Shown here: positions 51,999 through 61,004 of the stretch, in pieces
Layout: each line of letters starts with the position of its first letter
Position numbering within the stretch: the first letter of the stretch is position 1
NCBI GenBank assembly: GCA_944389065.1
Contig: CALXKZ010000028.1
Location: 40,342-104,341 of the forward strand
Reading direction: 5' to 3'
Length of the DNA stretch: 64,000 nucleotides
Source of the DNA: an uncultured Spirochaetaceae bacterium
GTDB lineage: Bacteria; Spirochaetota; Spirochaetia; Sphaerochaetales; Sphaerochaetaceae
Notes under the pieces: model-generated
The model's input: only the letters and a program-made list of their open reading frames with translations
Told to the model about the DNA's origin: nothing
Database searches by the model: none
Position numbers and translations under genes: made by a program

Positions 51999-52553
51999 AT
52001 GCTCAATCATAGAGAACTGTTTTCGTTATTCCCATTGTTATGCAAAGTCAGGAATCCGGAACTTGCGGAAAAGGCATGCAATGTATGGATTAAGCTGTTT
52101 GGGGAGAGCAATTGGCAGAATCTGGAAGATATTCCTTTTTCCCCAGATAAGCAGAAAGGGTCACTGGTTGACCATACAAAAGCTACAATGGACTGTGCTT
52201 TCCGAATAGCTGAGGATATGACTGATATCTATCCGATATCCTTGGATTCTGACCGTATATTGATCAGTGCTTTTCTGCATGATGTAAGCAAAATCGCAGA
52301 ATATTCAATCTGCGATGGAGATTGTGTACGAACAAAGGCCGGACGATTATACCAGCACGCTTTTCTCGGAGCTCATGAAGCTTTAAATGAAGGTATTCCG
52401 CCAGAGATCGTATCGATAATAATAGGACATACTCCTCAGAGCAATGTGAAGATGAGATTTCTGGAAGGTGTTATCGTCAAACACGCAGAGGCTGCAGTTG
52501 CAGAGGCCGGTACTGACTATGAAAAGCTTATGCGCGACGAGCTTAATCTTTAA
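51999..52553 (+). CDS. HD-domain protein, paralogue 2
   Basis: HD-superfamily protein (184 aa). Helix-1 His59 (SLVDHTKATMDC), H94-D95 (SAFLHDVSKIAEY), and the shared block LYQHAFLGAHEALNEGIPPEIVSIIIGHTPQSN are present; the terminal HAD motif is HAE (E164), a conservative change at the last ligand. AAGGAGG precedes ATG. It begins 9 nt after the AraC stop, and its stop overlaps paralogue 3 (TAATG). Confidence 0.78.
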   Translation: MLNHRELFSLFPLLCKVRNPELAEKACNVWIKLFGESNWQNLEDIPFSPDKQKGSLVDHTKATMDCAFRIAEDMTDIYPISLDSDRILISAFLHDVSKIAEYSICDGDCVRTKAGRLYQHAFLGAHEALNEGIPPEIVSIIIGHTPQSNVKMRFLEGVIVKHAEAAVAEAGTDYEKLMRDELNL

Positions 52554-53119
52554 TGGAGATGGAAAGAATGAGATTGGATGAATATTACAATTGGTTTCCA
52601 GAACTGAATGCTGTGAAGAATGAGAATCTGGCGCGTGCAGCATGTGCTTGCTGGGATGAATCCGTGAAGATCAGCGAGTGGGATTCGCTTGAGGATGTGC
52701 CTTTTCATCCGAATCCACGCAAAGGAAAGCTTCTTTCCCATCTTCAGCTTACGACACGTATTGCTGTGGATATGGCAAATGCAATCATCAGTACATACAA
52801 GACCGAAGTTGACATGGATGTGGTTATTCTGGCTGCTGTTCTCCATGATCTGAGTAAGCCCTCTGAATTCTCTCCGCGGCCTGAAGGATATGGAAAATCC
52901 AGGATAGCCTACTTGTATCAGCACGGGGTGCTCGGAGCACATATCGCAATAGAGCATGGAATGCCGTCTGAAATCGTCTCAATAATCATCTCCCATACCA
53001 GGCAAAGCAATTTTGATGTCAAATCCCTGGAGGGAAAGCTGATCTGCCATGCTGATGATATTGCAGCCGCTACATACAATGATTACATAGATAGATCTGA
53101 ATATGAAGATAATCACTGA
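52553..53119 (+). CDS. HD-domain protein, paralogue 3 (complete motif)
   Basis: HD-superfamily protein (188 aa) that keeps all expected ligands: His63 (LLSHLQLTT), H98-D99 (AAVLHDLSKPSEF), the block LYQHGVLGAHIAIEHGMPSEIVSIIISHTRQSN, and H166-A-D168. It is the most likely active phosphohydrolase of the trio. ATG 52553 overlaps the previous stop; an internal ATG at 52568 with GGAAAG before it is the alternative start. The convergent lipoprotein gene ends 7 nt beyond its stop. Confidence 0.78.
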   Translation: MEMERMRLDEYYNWFPELNAVKNENLARAACACWDESVKISEWDSLEDVPFHPNPRKGKLLSHLQLTTRIAVDMANAIISTYKTEVDMDVVILAAVLHDLSKPSEFSPRPEGYGKSRIAYLYQHGVLGAHIAIEHGMPSEIVSIIISHTRQSNFDVKSLEGKLICHADDIAAATYNDYIDRSEYEDNH

Positions 53120-53126
53120 TAGAAAA

Positions 53127-54074
53127 TTATTCCTCATACGGTATGAACTTATTTGGTTCCCCAAATGTGGATGCCCTGGCTGCTGTGATGAAGAAATCAT
53201 CAGCTGAGTTGCTGTCTATTCCTCCTGGATATCTGGCAATGACTCTGCTTGCAGTCACATCGACTGAGGATATGGGTTCGCTTGTCCATTCACCTTCCTG
53301 CATCAGCATGAATGCTGTATCCTCTGTCTTTGTATTCCCATAGCCATTGCATAGTTCGGATTCGCCTGTTGTGTATATCAGTCCATCTATGATATCTCCT
53401 TCCGGATCACTGTATATGACAATCGCCCCATTCGTTCCTGATAGGGTTGTCTTGCTTTCGGCAGAGAAGCTATAGATTGTGTATCCATCTTCTTTCCTTG
53501 TCCCATCGCCCGTGATTTCAGTGTCCCAGTAAATAAGGATGAAGTCCCCGTTCCTTACTTCAAGATCCGGGAGCGAGAATGAATGGCTGTAGTTTGATCT
53601 TGTTCCATCCTTGACTGTCATCCCTGCAGTATTCCCGTCTTCCATCACAAGAAGCTCTATCCTGTCCGGAGATGCAGCTGTTCCTTTTATCGATATTTCG
53701 TTTATCAGTGTTATAGGGATTTCATCATTTGGTCCGGTGATGGGAAAAGATGAACGTGATGTGTTTCCAGCCAGATCCTCTGCTGTTATGGAGAGGATTC
53801 TGCTCTCTCCACGCTCAAGGGGCCTGGGAAATGTGATTGTGAATACAGCTCCTTCAGCAAGGCTTCCGAATTCCACATTGTCAAGTTCCATGTCCGTAAT
53901 GGCGACTTCCTCATCGTAGACAATCCGGAATTCCTCTGATGACAGAAGTTCATAGTCAATCACCTTCGGAGGTGTTCTATCCTTGCCAAGGAATGAGTCA
54001 TAGATCCTGCCTCCACGGCCGGGGCAGGAGGCGAGAAGGAGAGATAGTGCGAAGAATAAAAACAAAGCTTTCAT
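53127..54074 (-). CDS. lipoprotein with lamin-tail-like domain
   Basis: Exported lipoprotein (315 aa): signal MKALFLFFALSLLLASC with a lipobox Cys near residue 17. Residues about 40-120 look like an Ig-like module (TPPKVIDYELLSSEEFRIVYDE...AVFTITFPRPLERGESRILSI). The following TLINEISIKGTAASPDRIELLVMEDG and GDFILIYWDTEI resemble a bacterial lamin-tail domain, seen in extracellular proteins and nucleases. No catalytic domain is visible. I chose ATG 54074 for the signal peptide. Confidence 0.75.
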   Translation of the reverse strand: MKALFLFFALSLLLASCPGRGGRIYDSFLGKDRTPPKVIDYELLSSEEFRIVYDEEVAITDMELDNVEFGSLAEGAVFTITFPRPLERGESRILSITAEDLAGNTSRSSFPITGPNDEIPITLINEISIKGTAASPDRIELLVMEDGNTAGMTVKDGTRSNYSHSFSLPDLEVRNGDFILIYWDTEITGDGTRKEDGYTIYSFSAESKTTLSGTNGAIVIYSDPEGDIIDGLIYTTGESELCNGYGNTKTEDTAFMLMQEGEWTSEPISSVDVTASRVIARYPGGIDSNSADDFFITAARASTFGEPNKFIPYEE

Positions 54075-54105
54075 AATATATATACGCTCTGAGTGGCCTT
54101 TTATG

Positions 54106-54134
54106 ACGACAATCTCTCTATATTCTGCTAATCT
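54106..54134 (+). promoter_or_regulatory. predicted leaderless promoter of argH
   Basis: ACGACA (54106-54111), 17 bp and TAATCT (54129-54134) lie 7 nt before ATG 54142, with no ribosome site. Confidence 0.4.
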
Positions 54135-54141
54135 TCTTTCC

Positions 54142-55509
54142 ATGGCAAAACTCTGGCAGAAGAATTATACGCTTGACTCCATGATGGAGCATTTCACGGT
54201 TCGGAACGATTATGTATATGATGAGGAGCTGATTATATCCGATGCTCTGGGGTCTGTTGCGCAGGCAAAGGGCCTGAATAGGATAGGGATCATCACAGAT
54301 GAGGAATGCAGGGATCTCATCTCAGTGCTGGACCGCATTGCATGGCTCCGGCAGGAGAATGCATTCCCGCTGACTGTTTCAGATGAGGACTGCCACACTG
54401 CAATCGAAGAATATCTGACAAAGGAACTGGGGGATGCTGGCAAGAAGATCCATACAGGAAGAAGCAGGAATGATCAGGTTCAGACTGCGCTGAGGATCTA
54501 TATGAGAGAGGCTTCTCTCAAGCTCAGTTCCGCCTCTCTTTCACTTGCCTCATCGCTTATTTCGCTTGCTGAAAAGAATGAGGATGTCCCGATGCCGGGC
54601 CGTACCCATATGCAGATAGCGATGCCATCCTCTGTTGCTCTCTGGGCGCTGTCATTTGCAGAAGAGCTTCTTGAGGAGACCGGAATGCTGTTTTCGCTTT
54701 ATTCCGTCATTGACCAGTCTCCGCTGGGCTCTGCTGCCTCATATGGTGTCCCTCTTCCTTTGGATAGGGAGTACACAGCTTCTCTCATGGGTTTCAGGAA
54801 GGTACAGAACAATGTGCTTTATGCCAATAACTCGAGAGGGAAATTCGAAGCATTCTTCCTGGATCATGCGGAGTATATTGCCCTGACGATTTCCAAGCTT
54901 GCCCAGGATCTGATGCTTTTCACTCTTCCTGAGTTCGGCTATTTCTCCCTGCCTCGCGAGCTGTGTACCGGTTCTTCGATAATGCCGCAGAAGAAGAATC
55001 CTGATGGACTGGAGCTTGCGCGTTCCCGTACTTCGCTTATAGGTTCATGCTCAATGCGTGTGAAGTCTATTATCAGGGCACTGCCATCAGGCTATAACAG
55101 GGATTTCCAGGATACAAAGGAACCTTTTATTGAAGGTTTCCGCACAGCGCTTGAGCTTGTCATGATCACTGATGAGATGATCCAGGGACTTGAGGTTCAT
55201 CCAGATAATCTGATCAAAGCATGCACTCCAGAGCTTTATGCCACAGATATGGTAATGGAGAAGGTTCTTTCAGGAGGCAATTTCCGTGATAGCTACAGGA
55301 ATGTGGGGCTGAATCTGGATAAAGTACAGAGCGAGGATCCTGTTGCATCGCTGAAGAAAAGGACCTCTTCAGGGACTGCAGGCAATCTTAAGATAGATAA
55401 GGATAGGGCCTGGCTTCATGATCTTATGGAAAGAAGCGAGGGGGAAATGAAGCGTCTTTCCGGAATCTATTCCTCTCTTCTTCCTTCAGTCACGGAAGCG
55501 ATTCTCTGA
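54142..55509 (+). CDS. argH: argininosuccinate lyase
   Basis: Last step of arginine synthesis: argininosuccinate to arginine and fumarate. Protein of 455 aa. The superfamily signature TGSSIMPQKKNPDGLELAR (catalytic Ser/Lys loop) is near residues 273-291; KIHTGRSRNDQVQTALRIYM and GRTHMQIAMPSS supply other active-site residues. I chose ATG 54142 (MAKLWQKNYTLDSMMEHFTV) because that is the family start; an earlier ATG at 54103 would add 13 atypical residues. Its 3' end overlaps the MFS gene by 43 nt. Confidence 0.94.
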   Translation: MAKLWQKNYTLDSMMEHFTVRNDYVYDEELIISDALGSVAQAKGLNRIGIITDEECRDLISVLDRIAWLRQENAFPLTVSDEDCHTAIEEYLTKELGDAGKKIHTGRSRNDQVQTALRIYMREASLKLSSASLSLASSLISLAEKNEDVPMPGRTHMQIAMPSSVALWALSFAEELLEETGMLFSLYSVIDQSPLGSAASYGVPLPLDREYTASLMGFRKVQNNVLYANNSRGKFEAFFLDHAEYIALTISKLAQDLMLFTLPEFGYFSLPRELCTGSSIMPQKKNPDGLELARSRTSLIGSCSMRVKSIIRALPSGYNRDFQDTKEPFIEGFRTALELVMITDEMIQGLEVHPDNLIKACTPELYATDMVMEKVLSGGNFRDSYRNVGLNLDKVQSEDPVASLKKRTSSGTAGNLKIDKDRAWLHDLMERSEGEMKRLSGIYSSLLPSVTEAIL

Positions 55510-56675
55510 TTATCAAGGGCTCTTCTCTTAAGTTTTATCGCCATAGTATGGATAATCAGGAAGAATAGGATGAATACTGGGAATGCATCCATTGAGATCC
55601 ATCTCCCGATCAGCCCGAACACCGGGGGCATGAACATAGAGCCTACATAAGCAGAGGCCATCTCCAGCCCCATTATTTCCGAGGACTTTTCTATGCCGAA
55701 ATATTCAGGTGTCTGATGGATCATTGAAGGATAGACCGGGCCGAAGCCAAAGCCGAGCAGGAACAACGCTCCGACAGAGAGCTTGCCTGGAATTAAAGTG
55801 ATCAGAAGGATTGCGATGAAGGACGCTGTCTCTCCTATAGCCAGCATCTTCCTGTCTCCAAGCCTGTTGCTGATGAGTCCTGAGAACAGGCGGCCTGCGG
55901 TCATTCCCCAGAAGAGAACACCTGCCGAGATCGCTGCAAGACTTTCGGAGAATCCCCTGGCTTCAACAAGGAATGTTGATGACCAGATCATGGCGGTGTT
56001 CTCCATCGCGCAGTAGGCAAAGAATGCAAGCAGCGCAGGAACCACAGCCCTGCGGCAGAATGCTCTGTTTCCCGGGATTGGGCCAGTATCTTCTTTTCTG
56101 CTGGTTCCTTCTGCAAGTCTCCACAGAGGCAGTGCTGCAAATAGCATTATGCATACGATGAACTGCATTAAGCTCAATGCCCTGTAGCCTTCCTGCCAGC
56201 CATATCCTCGGGAGAGCAGGAATGATAGAAGAAAAGGACCGATTGTCGTCCCTATTCCCCAGAAGGCGTGGAGAAAGCTCATTGCCCGGGCCTTGAAGTG
56301 AAGTGCAACATAGTTGTTGAGCCCCGCATCTACAGCACCTGCACCGAGGCCCAGGATGATCGCAAGACAGATCATCATCCCGAATGAAGCTGAGAATGAG
56401 AAGCCGAGAAGTGCCAGTGCAGTCAGCAGAACAGAGATGGCGGTGATCATCCCTGTAGGAATGCTTTTTGATAGCCGCGAATAAAGTATTGAGCTCACTA
56501 CTGTTCCGCCGCATACGGTCATGCTGATGAAACCTGCATAAGAGACAGGGACATCAAGGTCAGCATACATCATCGGCCAGGCTGCCCCAAGCATTGAGTC
56601 AGGCAGTCCCAATGAGATGAATGCTATGTATATTACTGCAGTCAGGATCAGCGAGAACATGTGGCCATGATGCAT
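55467..56675 (-). CDS. MFS transporter
   Basis: Major facilitator protein (402 aa, about 12 hydrophobic spans). Features are GLPDSMLGAAWPMMYADLDVPVSYAGFISM, GLGAGAVDAGLNNYVALHF with the central ALHFKARAMSFLHAFWGIG, and a second-half FWGMTAGRLFSGLISNRLGDRK. This pattern resembles the sugar/FucP-like or YfkF-type group of MFS carriers of unclear substrate. ATG 56675 is the first ATG; the Met at 56660 is another possibility. Convergent overlap with argH. Confidence 0.82.
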   Translation of the reverse strand: MHHGHMFSLILTAVIYIAFISLGLPDSMLGAAWPMMYADLDVPVSYAGFISMTVCGGTVVSSILYSRLSKSIPTGMITAISVLLTALALLGFSFSASFGMMICLAIILGLGAGAVDAGLNNYVALHFKARAMSFLHAFWGIGTTIGPFLLSFLLSRGYGWQEGYRALSLMQFIVCIMLFAALPLWRLAEGTSRKEDTGPIPGNRAFCRRAVVPALLAFFAYCAMENTAMIWSSTFLVEARGFSESLAAISAGVLFWGMTAGRLFSGLISNRLGDRKMLAIGETASFIAILLITLIPGKLSVGALFLLGFGFGPVYPSMIHQTPEYFGIEKSSEIMGLEMASAYVGSMFMPPVFGLIGRWISMDAFPVFILFFLIIHTMAIKLKRRALDNQRIASVTEGRREE

Positions 56676-56742
56676 CAAAAATACACATTTATCAACGGAA
56701 CTTCTGCTGCGAAGCTATGATATACTACCGGCGGAGGATTAT

Positions 56743-57309
56743 ATGAAAAAGAAAATACTGATTATCCTGCTCATGACAATCGTGCTTGGCGGAATATCAG
56801 CAACTCCTTTGTTCCAGGTGGGTCCTATGGTTATCTACAAGCATAGTGTCCTGGACCTTGCTGACGAAGACAAGGTGCTCAATGTGAGTAGCTATGGATT
56901 CGGAGCTGATGCCCGTCTGAATCTATTTGACTGGGTATCTATTGATGTGCCTGCAGTGTATTCATATGGAGATGGTGTGCACACAGTCGGGACGGCTCCC
57001 TCGCTGAATCTCAATATCCCTGCTGCTGGCTTCATTGATATAGCGCTTGGGCTGGCTATGAATCTTGACTTCCAGTATGATCAGGGCTCAGAAGCCTGGT
57101 ATATCAATGGACAAGCTGTAGATGACTTCAGCAATGCCTTCATGGGCGCAACACTTGCATACAGGCTAGCTCTTACGCTGAATTTCGGCATGATAAGCGT
57201 TGGTGCATCTGCATCTGTCCCTATGGAAGGCAATTTCCAGAACTTCAATGGCATGCCATCATGGTCTGATACGCGGGTAGCTGTTGCGCTCCTCTTTAAT
57301 TTTCTCTGA
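56743..57309 (+). CDS. small exported protein, probable outer-membrane beta-barrel
   Basis: Protein of 188 aa with signal peptide KKKILIILLMTIVLGGISA, then alternating amphipathic strands (GFGADARLNLFDWVSIDVPAVYSYG, GFIDIALGLAMNLDF, ALTLNFGMISVGASASVPM) and a hydrophobic aromatic end (VALLFNFL). This looks like a small outer-membrane barrel; the exact family is not identified. A TATACT box and GGAGG precede ATG. Its last 51 nt overlap the amidohydrolase gene on the other strand. Confidence 0.7.
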   Translation: MKKKILIILLMTIVLGGISATPLFQVGPMVIYKHSVLDLADEDKVLNVSSYGFGADARLNLFDWVSIDVPAVYSYGDGVHTVGTAPSLNLNIPAAGFIDIALGLAMNLDFQYDQGSEAWYINGQAVDDFSNAFMGATLAYRLALTLNFGMISVGASASVPMEGNFQNFNGMPSWSDTRVAVALLFNFL

Positions 57310-58554
57310 TCCGAATCCAAGGAAGCGGAGGGCATTCGTTCCTCCGATCCTTGTGATCTCATCATCAGTGAAAGGGGATCTCTCGAATACTGACCAGTAT
57401 TTCGTATAGGATTCAACTTTCAGCAGATTGACTGAGAAGTCAGAGCCGAAGAGTATACGGCTGAGAAGCTTCTCTCTGTTTTCTGCTGTCTCGTTCCCCA
57501 TGAAATTGAGAAGTTCCTCATAGAACTCATCGGAGCAGCCGGAGAACGACATATCGGCATAGACATTATCAAAATCCTTTATCAGCCCTATCAGAGACGT
57601 GAACCATGGACTATCGGGCTGTTTTTTCAGTCTCATTGCCATGCTCGCGATGTTATTGCGCTCTGCAAATGCATATTGCTTGCCGAAATGGGCGAAATCT
57701 ATGATCAGGGATGGGTAGTTTTCCAGCACGGTTCGCCATGAAGCAGGATCGGTATTCTTCCATGCTTCTTCCGCAGATACACCTCTGAATCCCTGATCAT
57801 CGCAGTGGGTTATGATAGGAACTCTGTTCTTCTCACAGAAAGAGTAAAGGTATCGATGTTTCTCAAGCGTTTCCCTGTCATCCGGCCAGGGCCTGAAGCC
57901 AAGAGGAGGATAGATCTTCACTCCGTAAAATGGCTTGAGAGGAATGGTATGGTCCTTATGCATCCGGTGGGATGTATTGATGTGCTTTTCGAGGAAGTCC
58001 TCAAGGAAACGCATGGAATGCAATCTTGGATCGATGCCCGCAAATGGATAGAATTCGAATAATCCATCAGGGTTCTTCCTGTAATATGCATTCATTCCCT
58101 CTATTGTATCATGTATATATGGTGTTATCTTATCTTCTGCCGGAAACGAATAGTAGAGCCTGTCGAGCTCCTTCTGATCCTGTGAAAAGTCCATCAGAAG
58201 AGGAATCATGATCATTTTATCGAATTCCATTCCCCTGATATGAAGCTTCCCATCATGTATGTAAGGCTCTATGGGTGCATAGCTGTCTTTTTCCTTTGAA
58301 GTGAAAGCCCCTCTCAGATCATCTTCCATCATTGTGAATGTCTCTCCGATAGGCCGGTCGAACGCCATAAGCGTATTGGTAAGGGTCCGCAGGAAAGTAT
58401 CGCCCCTGAGCAGATCGGCAGTGAGGATATAATCCTGTGTCATGTTGGCTGAAATAAGTCTTCCGGCAGAATCATACAGCGAACTGAAGAATGAAGCGAA
58501 ATTCGGCTGTTCAAGCGTCATCACATGGAAATGGCAATCAGAGAAGTACCGCAT
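57259..58554 (-). CDS. amidohydrolase-family (COG2159-like) metal-dependent hydrolase
   Basis: TIM-barrel hydrolase (431 aa) with HxH at CHFHVM near residue 10, Lys in YGVKIYPPLGFRPW, His in PIITHCDDQG, His in IDFAHFGKQ and Asp in LFGSDFSVNLL. This ligand set fits amidohydrolase_2 enzymes (decarboxylases and hydrolases). The substrate is unknown. I chose ATG 58554: TACAAT lies 6 nt and TTCACA 29-34 nt upstream, and the barrel begins at MRYFSDCHFHV. It diverges from the YhhN gene. Confidence 0.8.
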   Translation of the reverse strand: MRYFSDCHFHVMTLEQPNFASFFSSLYDSAGRLISANMTQDYILTADLLRGDTFLRTLTNTLMAFDRPIGETFTMMEDDLRGAFTSKEKDSYAPIEPYIHDGKLHIRGMEFDKMIMIPLLMDFSQDQKELDRLYYSFPAEDKITPYIHDTIEGMNAYYRKNPDGLFEFYPFAGIDPRLHSMRFLEDFLEKHINTSHRMHKDHTIPLKPFYGVKIYPPLGFRPWPDDRETLEKHRYLYSFCEKNRVPIITHCDDQGFRGVSAEEAWKNTDPASWRTVLENYPSLIIDFAHFGKQYAFAERNNIASMAMRLKKQPDSPWFTSLIGLIKDFDNVYADMSFSGCSDEFYEELLNFMGNETAENREKLLSRILFGSDFSVNLLKVESYTKYWSVFERSPFTDDEITRIGGTNALRFLGFGSEKIKEERNSYPRIRP

Positions 58555-58560
58555 GCTGTG

Positions 58561-58589
58561 ATTGTAGACCTCCAGACCTGTCCTGTGAA
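58561..58589 (-). promoter_or_regulatory. predicted leaderless promoter of the amidohydrolase gene
   Basis: On the minus strand TTCACA (58584-58589, 5 of 6), 17 bp and TACAAT (58561-58566, 5 of 6) lie 6 nt before ATG 58554. One of the best examples of the leaderless pattern here. Confidence 0.6.
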
Positions 58590-58606
58590 GTGCGATATGA
58601 TAGAAT

Positions 58607-59248
58607 ATGCATATGGGAGACATAGCGCTGTTGCTTTTCATATCGGTTTCGCTGATCCATCTTTATGCAAGATGGGCGGATAAGATATCTGCAGCTGCTG
58701 CCACAAAGCCATTTCTCATGCCATTGCTGTATTATGCTGTGCTTTCTCCTGTATTCTCAGAATATTTCATGCCCGTGGCCATGGCAGCGCTTTTCTATAC
58801 AGCAGGGGATGTCTGTCTTATATTCAAGAAGCATAGAAGAATATTCCTTGCCGGTATTCTCTCTTTCATGATCGGGCATATATTCTATATCTTTTTCTTC
58901 GTCAGGAATTCATTTTCATGGCTGTTCTTCTCTGTTTCTGCGGCAGTCTTTGCTGTCCCGTTTGGAATATATATCCTGAAGATCAGGAAAAGCGGGGCAG
59001 ATGATTTCTGTGGATATGTGATTTATGGTTCGATGATCTATGCTTTCGGGCTCGGAATAGGCTCTTCTTTCTCGCTCCAAAGCCCGGTGTTCTCTTTGAT
59101 TGCTATAGCCGGAGTCGTGCTTTTCGGATATTCAGATTCCAGGATCGCGTATAACAGAGCCCGTCATGCAGATACATCGGACTTTGAGATAATGTGGACA
59201 TATATAGCGGCGAATATCGCACTGGTATCCGCCGCAGTGATGATGTGA
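58607..59248 (+). CDS. YhhN/TMEM86-family membrane protein
   Basis: Integral membrane protein (213 aa, about seven hydrophobic spans) of the YhhN family, whose mammalian members are lysoplasmalogenases. Markers are YARWADKISAAAATKPFLMPLLYYAV near residues 22-47, FYTAGDVCLIFK, GHIFYIFFF, and LFGYSDSRIAYNRA. ATG 58607 has TATGAT 5 nt upstream and no ribosome site; ATG 58613 is the alternative. The last base abuts the convergent glnS stop. Confidence 0.82.
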   Translation: MHMGDIALLLFISVSLIHLYARWADKISAAAATKPFLMPLLYYAVLSPVFSEYFMPVAMAALFYTAGDVCLIFKKHRRIFLAGILSFMIGHIFYIFFFVRNSFSWLFFSVSAAVFAVPFGIYILKIRKSGADDFCGYVIYGSMIYAFGLGIGSSFSLQSPVFSLIAIAGVVLFGYSDSRIAYNRARHADTSDFEIMWTYIAANIALVSAAVMM

Positions 59249-60940
59249 TCAGATTCCCATCTTGGCTTTCATCTTCGACCATGAGTCCTTCAGAGTCACT
59301 GTCCTGTTGAAGACAAGATGCTCCGGAGAGCTGTCATGGCTGTCTGCCATATAGTATCCGTTTCTGATGAATTGCAGATAGTCTCCAGGTTTTGCGCTCT
59401 CTCCTTCCTTTTCGATTCTCGCATTCCTTATCACAATAAGGGATTCTGGATTGAGATCGTCAAGGTAGTTGCCAGTCGCAGCTCCCGGGTTCTCTGCCTT
59501 GAAGAGTTTGTCGTATTGGCGTACTTCGCATTCTACAGACTCTGTTGCTGATACCCAATGGCTTGTGCCTTTGACTTTTCTGCCATCAGCTGTTGTTCCG
59601 CCTTTTGATTCAGGATCATATGTGCAATGCACCGCAGTGATATTTCCGTCATCATCCTTGTCGACAGAGACCGCTGTGACATAGTAGGCATGCTTCAGCC
59701 TTATCTCGTTTCCAGGATAGAGCCTGTGGTAGCCTTTGACAGGGACTTCCATGAAGTCCTCTCTCTCGATGTAGAGTTCCTTGGTGAATGCGACTTTGTG
59801 CGTTCCTGCATTCCCGTCCTCCGGGTTGTTCTCTGCTTCGAAGTACTCAATCTGTCCATCTGGATAGTTATCGATGATGATCTTCAGAGGATCAAGCACT
59901 GCCATGAGCCTCTTCGCTCTCTTGTTGAGGTCTTCCCTGACACAGAATTCCATAAGAGAGTAATCGACAACGGATTCAACCTTCGCAACTCCTACACGCT
60001 GCACGAAGTCCTTCATCGCCTCAGGAGAATATCCTCTTCTTCTGATGCCTGCGATCGTGGGCATTCTCGGATCATCCCATCCGTCTACAAGATGGTTGTT
60101 TACAAGATAAAGGAGCTTTCTTTTGCTCATCAGAAGATAGTTTATGTTCAGCCTTGCGAATTCATACTGATGCGGTGTGTGGTCAATACCATCAATCGAT
60201 GTTGCCCAGTCATAAGCTGGCCTGTGGTCTTCGAACTCAAGGGTGCAGATTGAGTGGGTTATTCCCTCAATGGCATCTGAGATGGGGTGGGTGAAGTCAT
60301 ACATCGGATAGATGCACCACTTGCTTCCTGTGCGTGGATGCTCTGCATATTTGATTCTGTATAGCGCAGGATCTCTCAGGTTTATATTCGGGCTTGCCAT
60401 ATTTATCTTGGCCCTGAGCGTATACTTGCCTTCGGGGAACTCTCCGTTCTTCATTCTCATGAAAAGGTCAAGATTCTCTTCTATGGATCTGTCCCTGTCT
60501 GGAGAGTTCTTCCCAGGTTCTGTCAGAGTACCTCTGTACTCCTTCATCTCCTCGGGAGAGAGGGAATCGACATAAGCCTTGCCTTCCTTTATGAGATTGA
60601 CAGCGATATCGAAAAGCTGATCGTAGTAATCCGATGCATAGTATTCATACTTGCCCCAGTCAAAGCCGAGCCAGTGTATATCGCTCTTTATTGAATCAAT
60701 GTACTCCTGATCCTCTTTCTCTGGATTTGTATCATCAAGCCTGAGATGGCATCTGCCGCCATATTTCTCTGCTATGCCGAAGTTGATGCATATCGATTTG
60801 ATATGTCCGATGTGGAGGTAGCCATTGGGCTCTGGCGGAAATCGTGTTACGACAGTATTGTCAGGAACACGTCCTTCCCTCAGATCCTCCTCGACGATCT
60901 TCTCAATGAAATTGAGAGGTCTTTCTTCTTTGTTTTCCAT
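59249..60940 (-). CDS. glnS: glutaminyl-tRNA synthetase
   Basis: Class I synthetase (563 aa; E. coli GlnRS 554) charging tRNA-Gln. HIGH motif is PNGYLHIGHIKSICINFG near residues 33-51, and the KMSKS equivalent is LMSKRKLLYLV. DWATSIDGIDHTPHQYEF and GWDDPRMPTIAGIRRRGY are GlnRS-type, and the C-terminal beta-barrel anticodon domain is complete. GGAGG precedes ATG. A direct GlnRS means this organism need not rely on GatCAB for Gln-tRNA. Confidence 0.95.
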   Translation of the reverse strand: MENKEERPLNFIEKIVEEDLREGRVPDNTVVTRFPPEPNGYLHIGHIKSICINFGIAEKYGGRCHLRLDDTNPEKEDQEYIDSIKSDIHWLGFDWGKYEYYASDYYDQLFDIAVNLIKEGKAYVDSLSPEEMKEYRGTLTEPGKNSPDRDRSIEENLDLFMRMKNGEFPEGKYTLRAKINMASPNINLRDPALYRIKYAEHPRTGSKWCIYPMYDFTHPISDAIEGITHSICTLEFEDHRPAYDWATSIDGIDHTPHQYEFARLNINYLLMSKRKLLYLVNNHLVDGWDDPRMPTIAGIRRRGYSPEAMKDFVQRVGVAKVESVVDYSLMEFCVREDLNKRAKRLMAVLDPLKIIIDNYPDGQIEYFEAENNPEDGNAGTHKVAFTKELYIEREDFMEVPVKGYHRLYPGNEIRLKHAYYVTAVSVDKDDDGNITAVHCTYDPESKGGTTADGRKVKGTSHWVSATESVECEVRQYDKLFKAENPGAATGNYLDDLNPESLIVIRNARIEKEGESAKPGDYLQFIRNGYYMADSHDSSPEHLVFNRTVTLKDSWSKMKAKMGI

Positions 60941-61004
60941 AGTATTCCTCCGTCCCTTCCAAAGGGGATTTTAGATAGTAGCAACTATATCACCATGAAT
61001 GATT

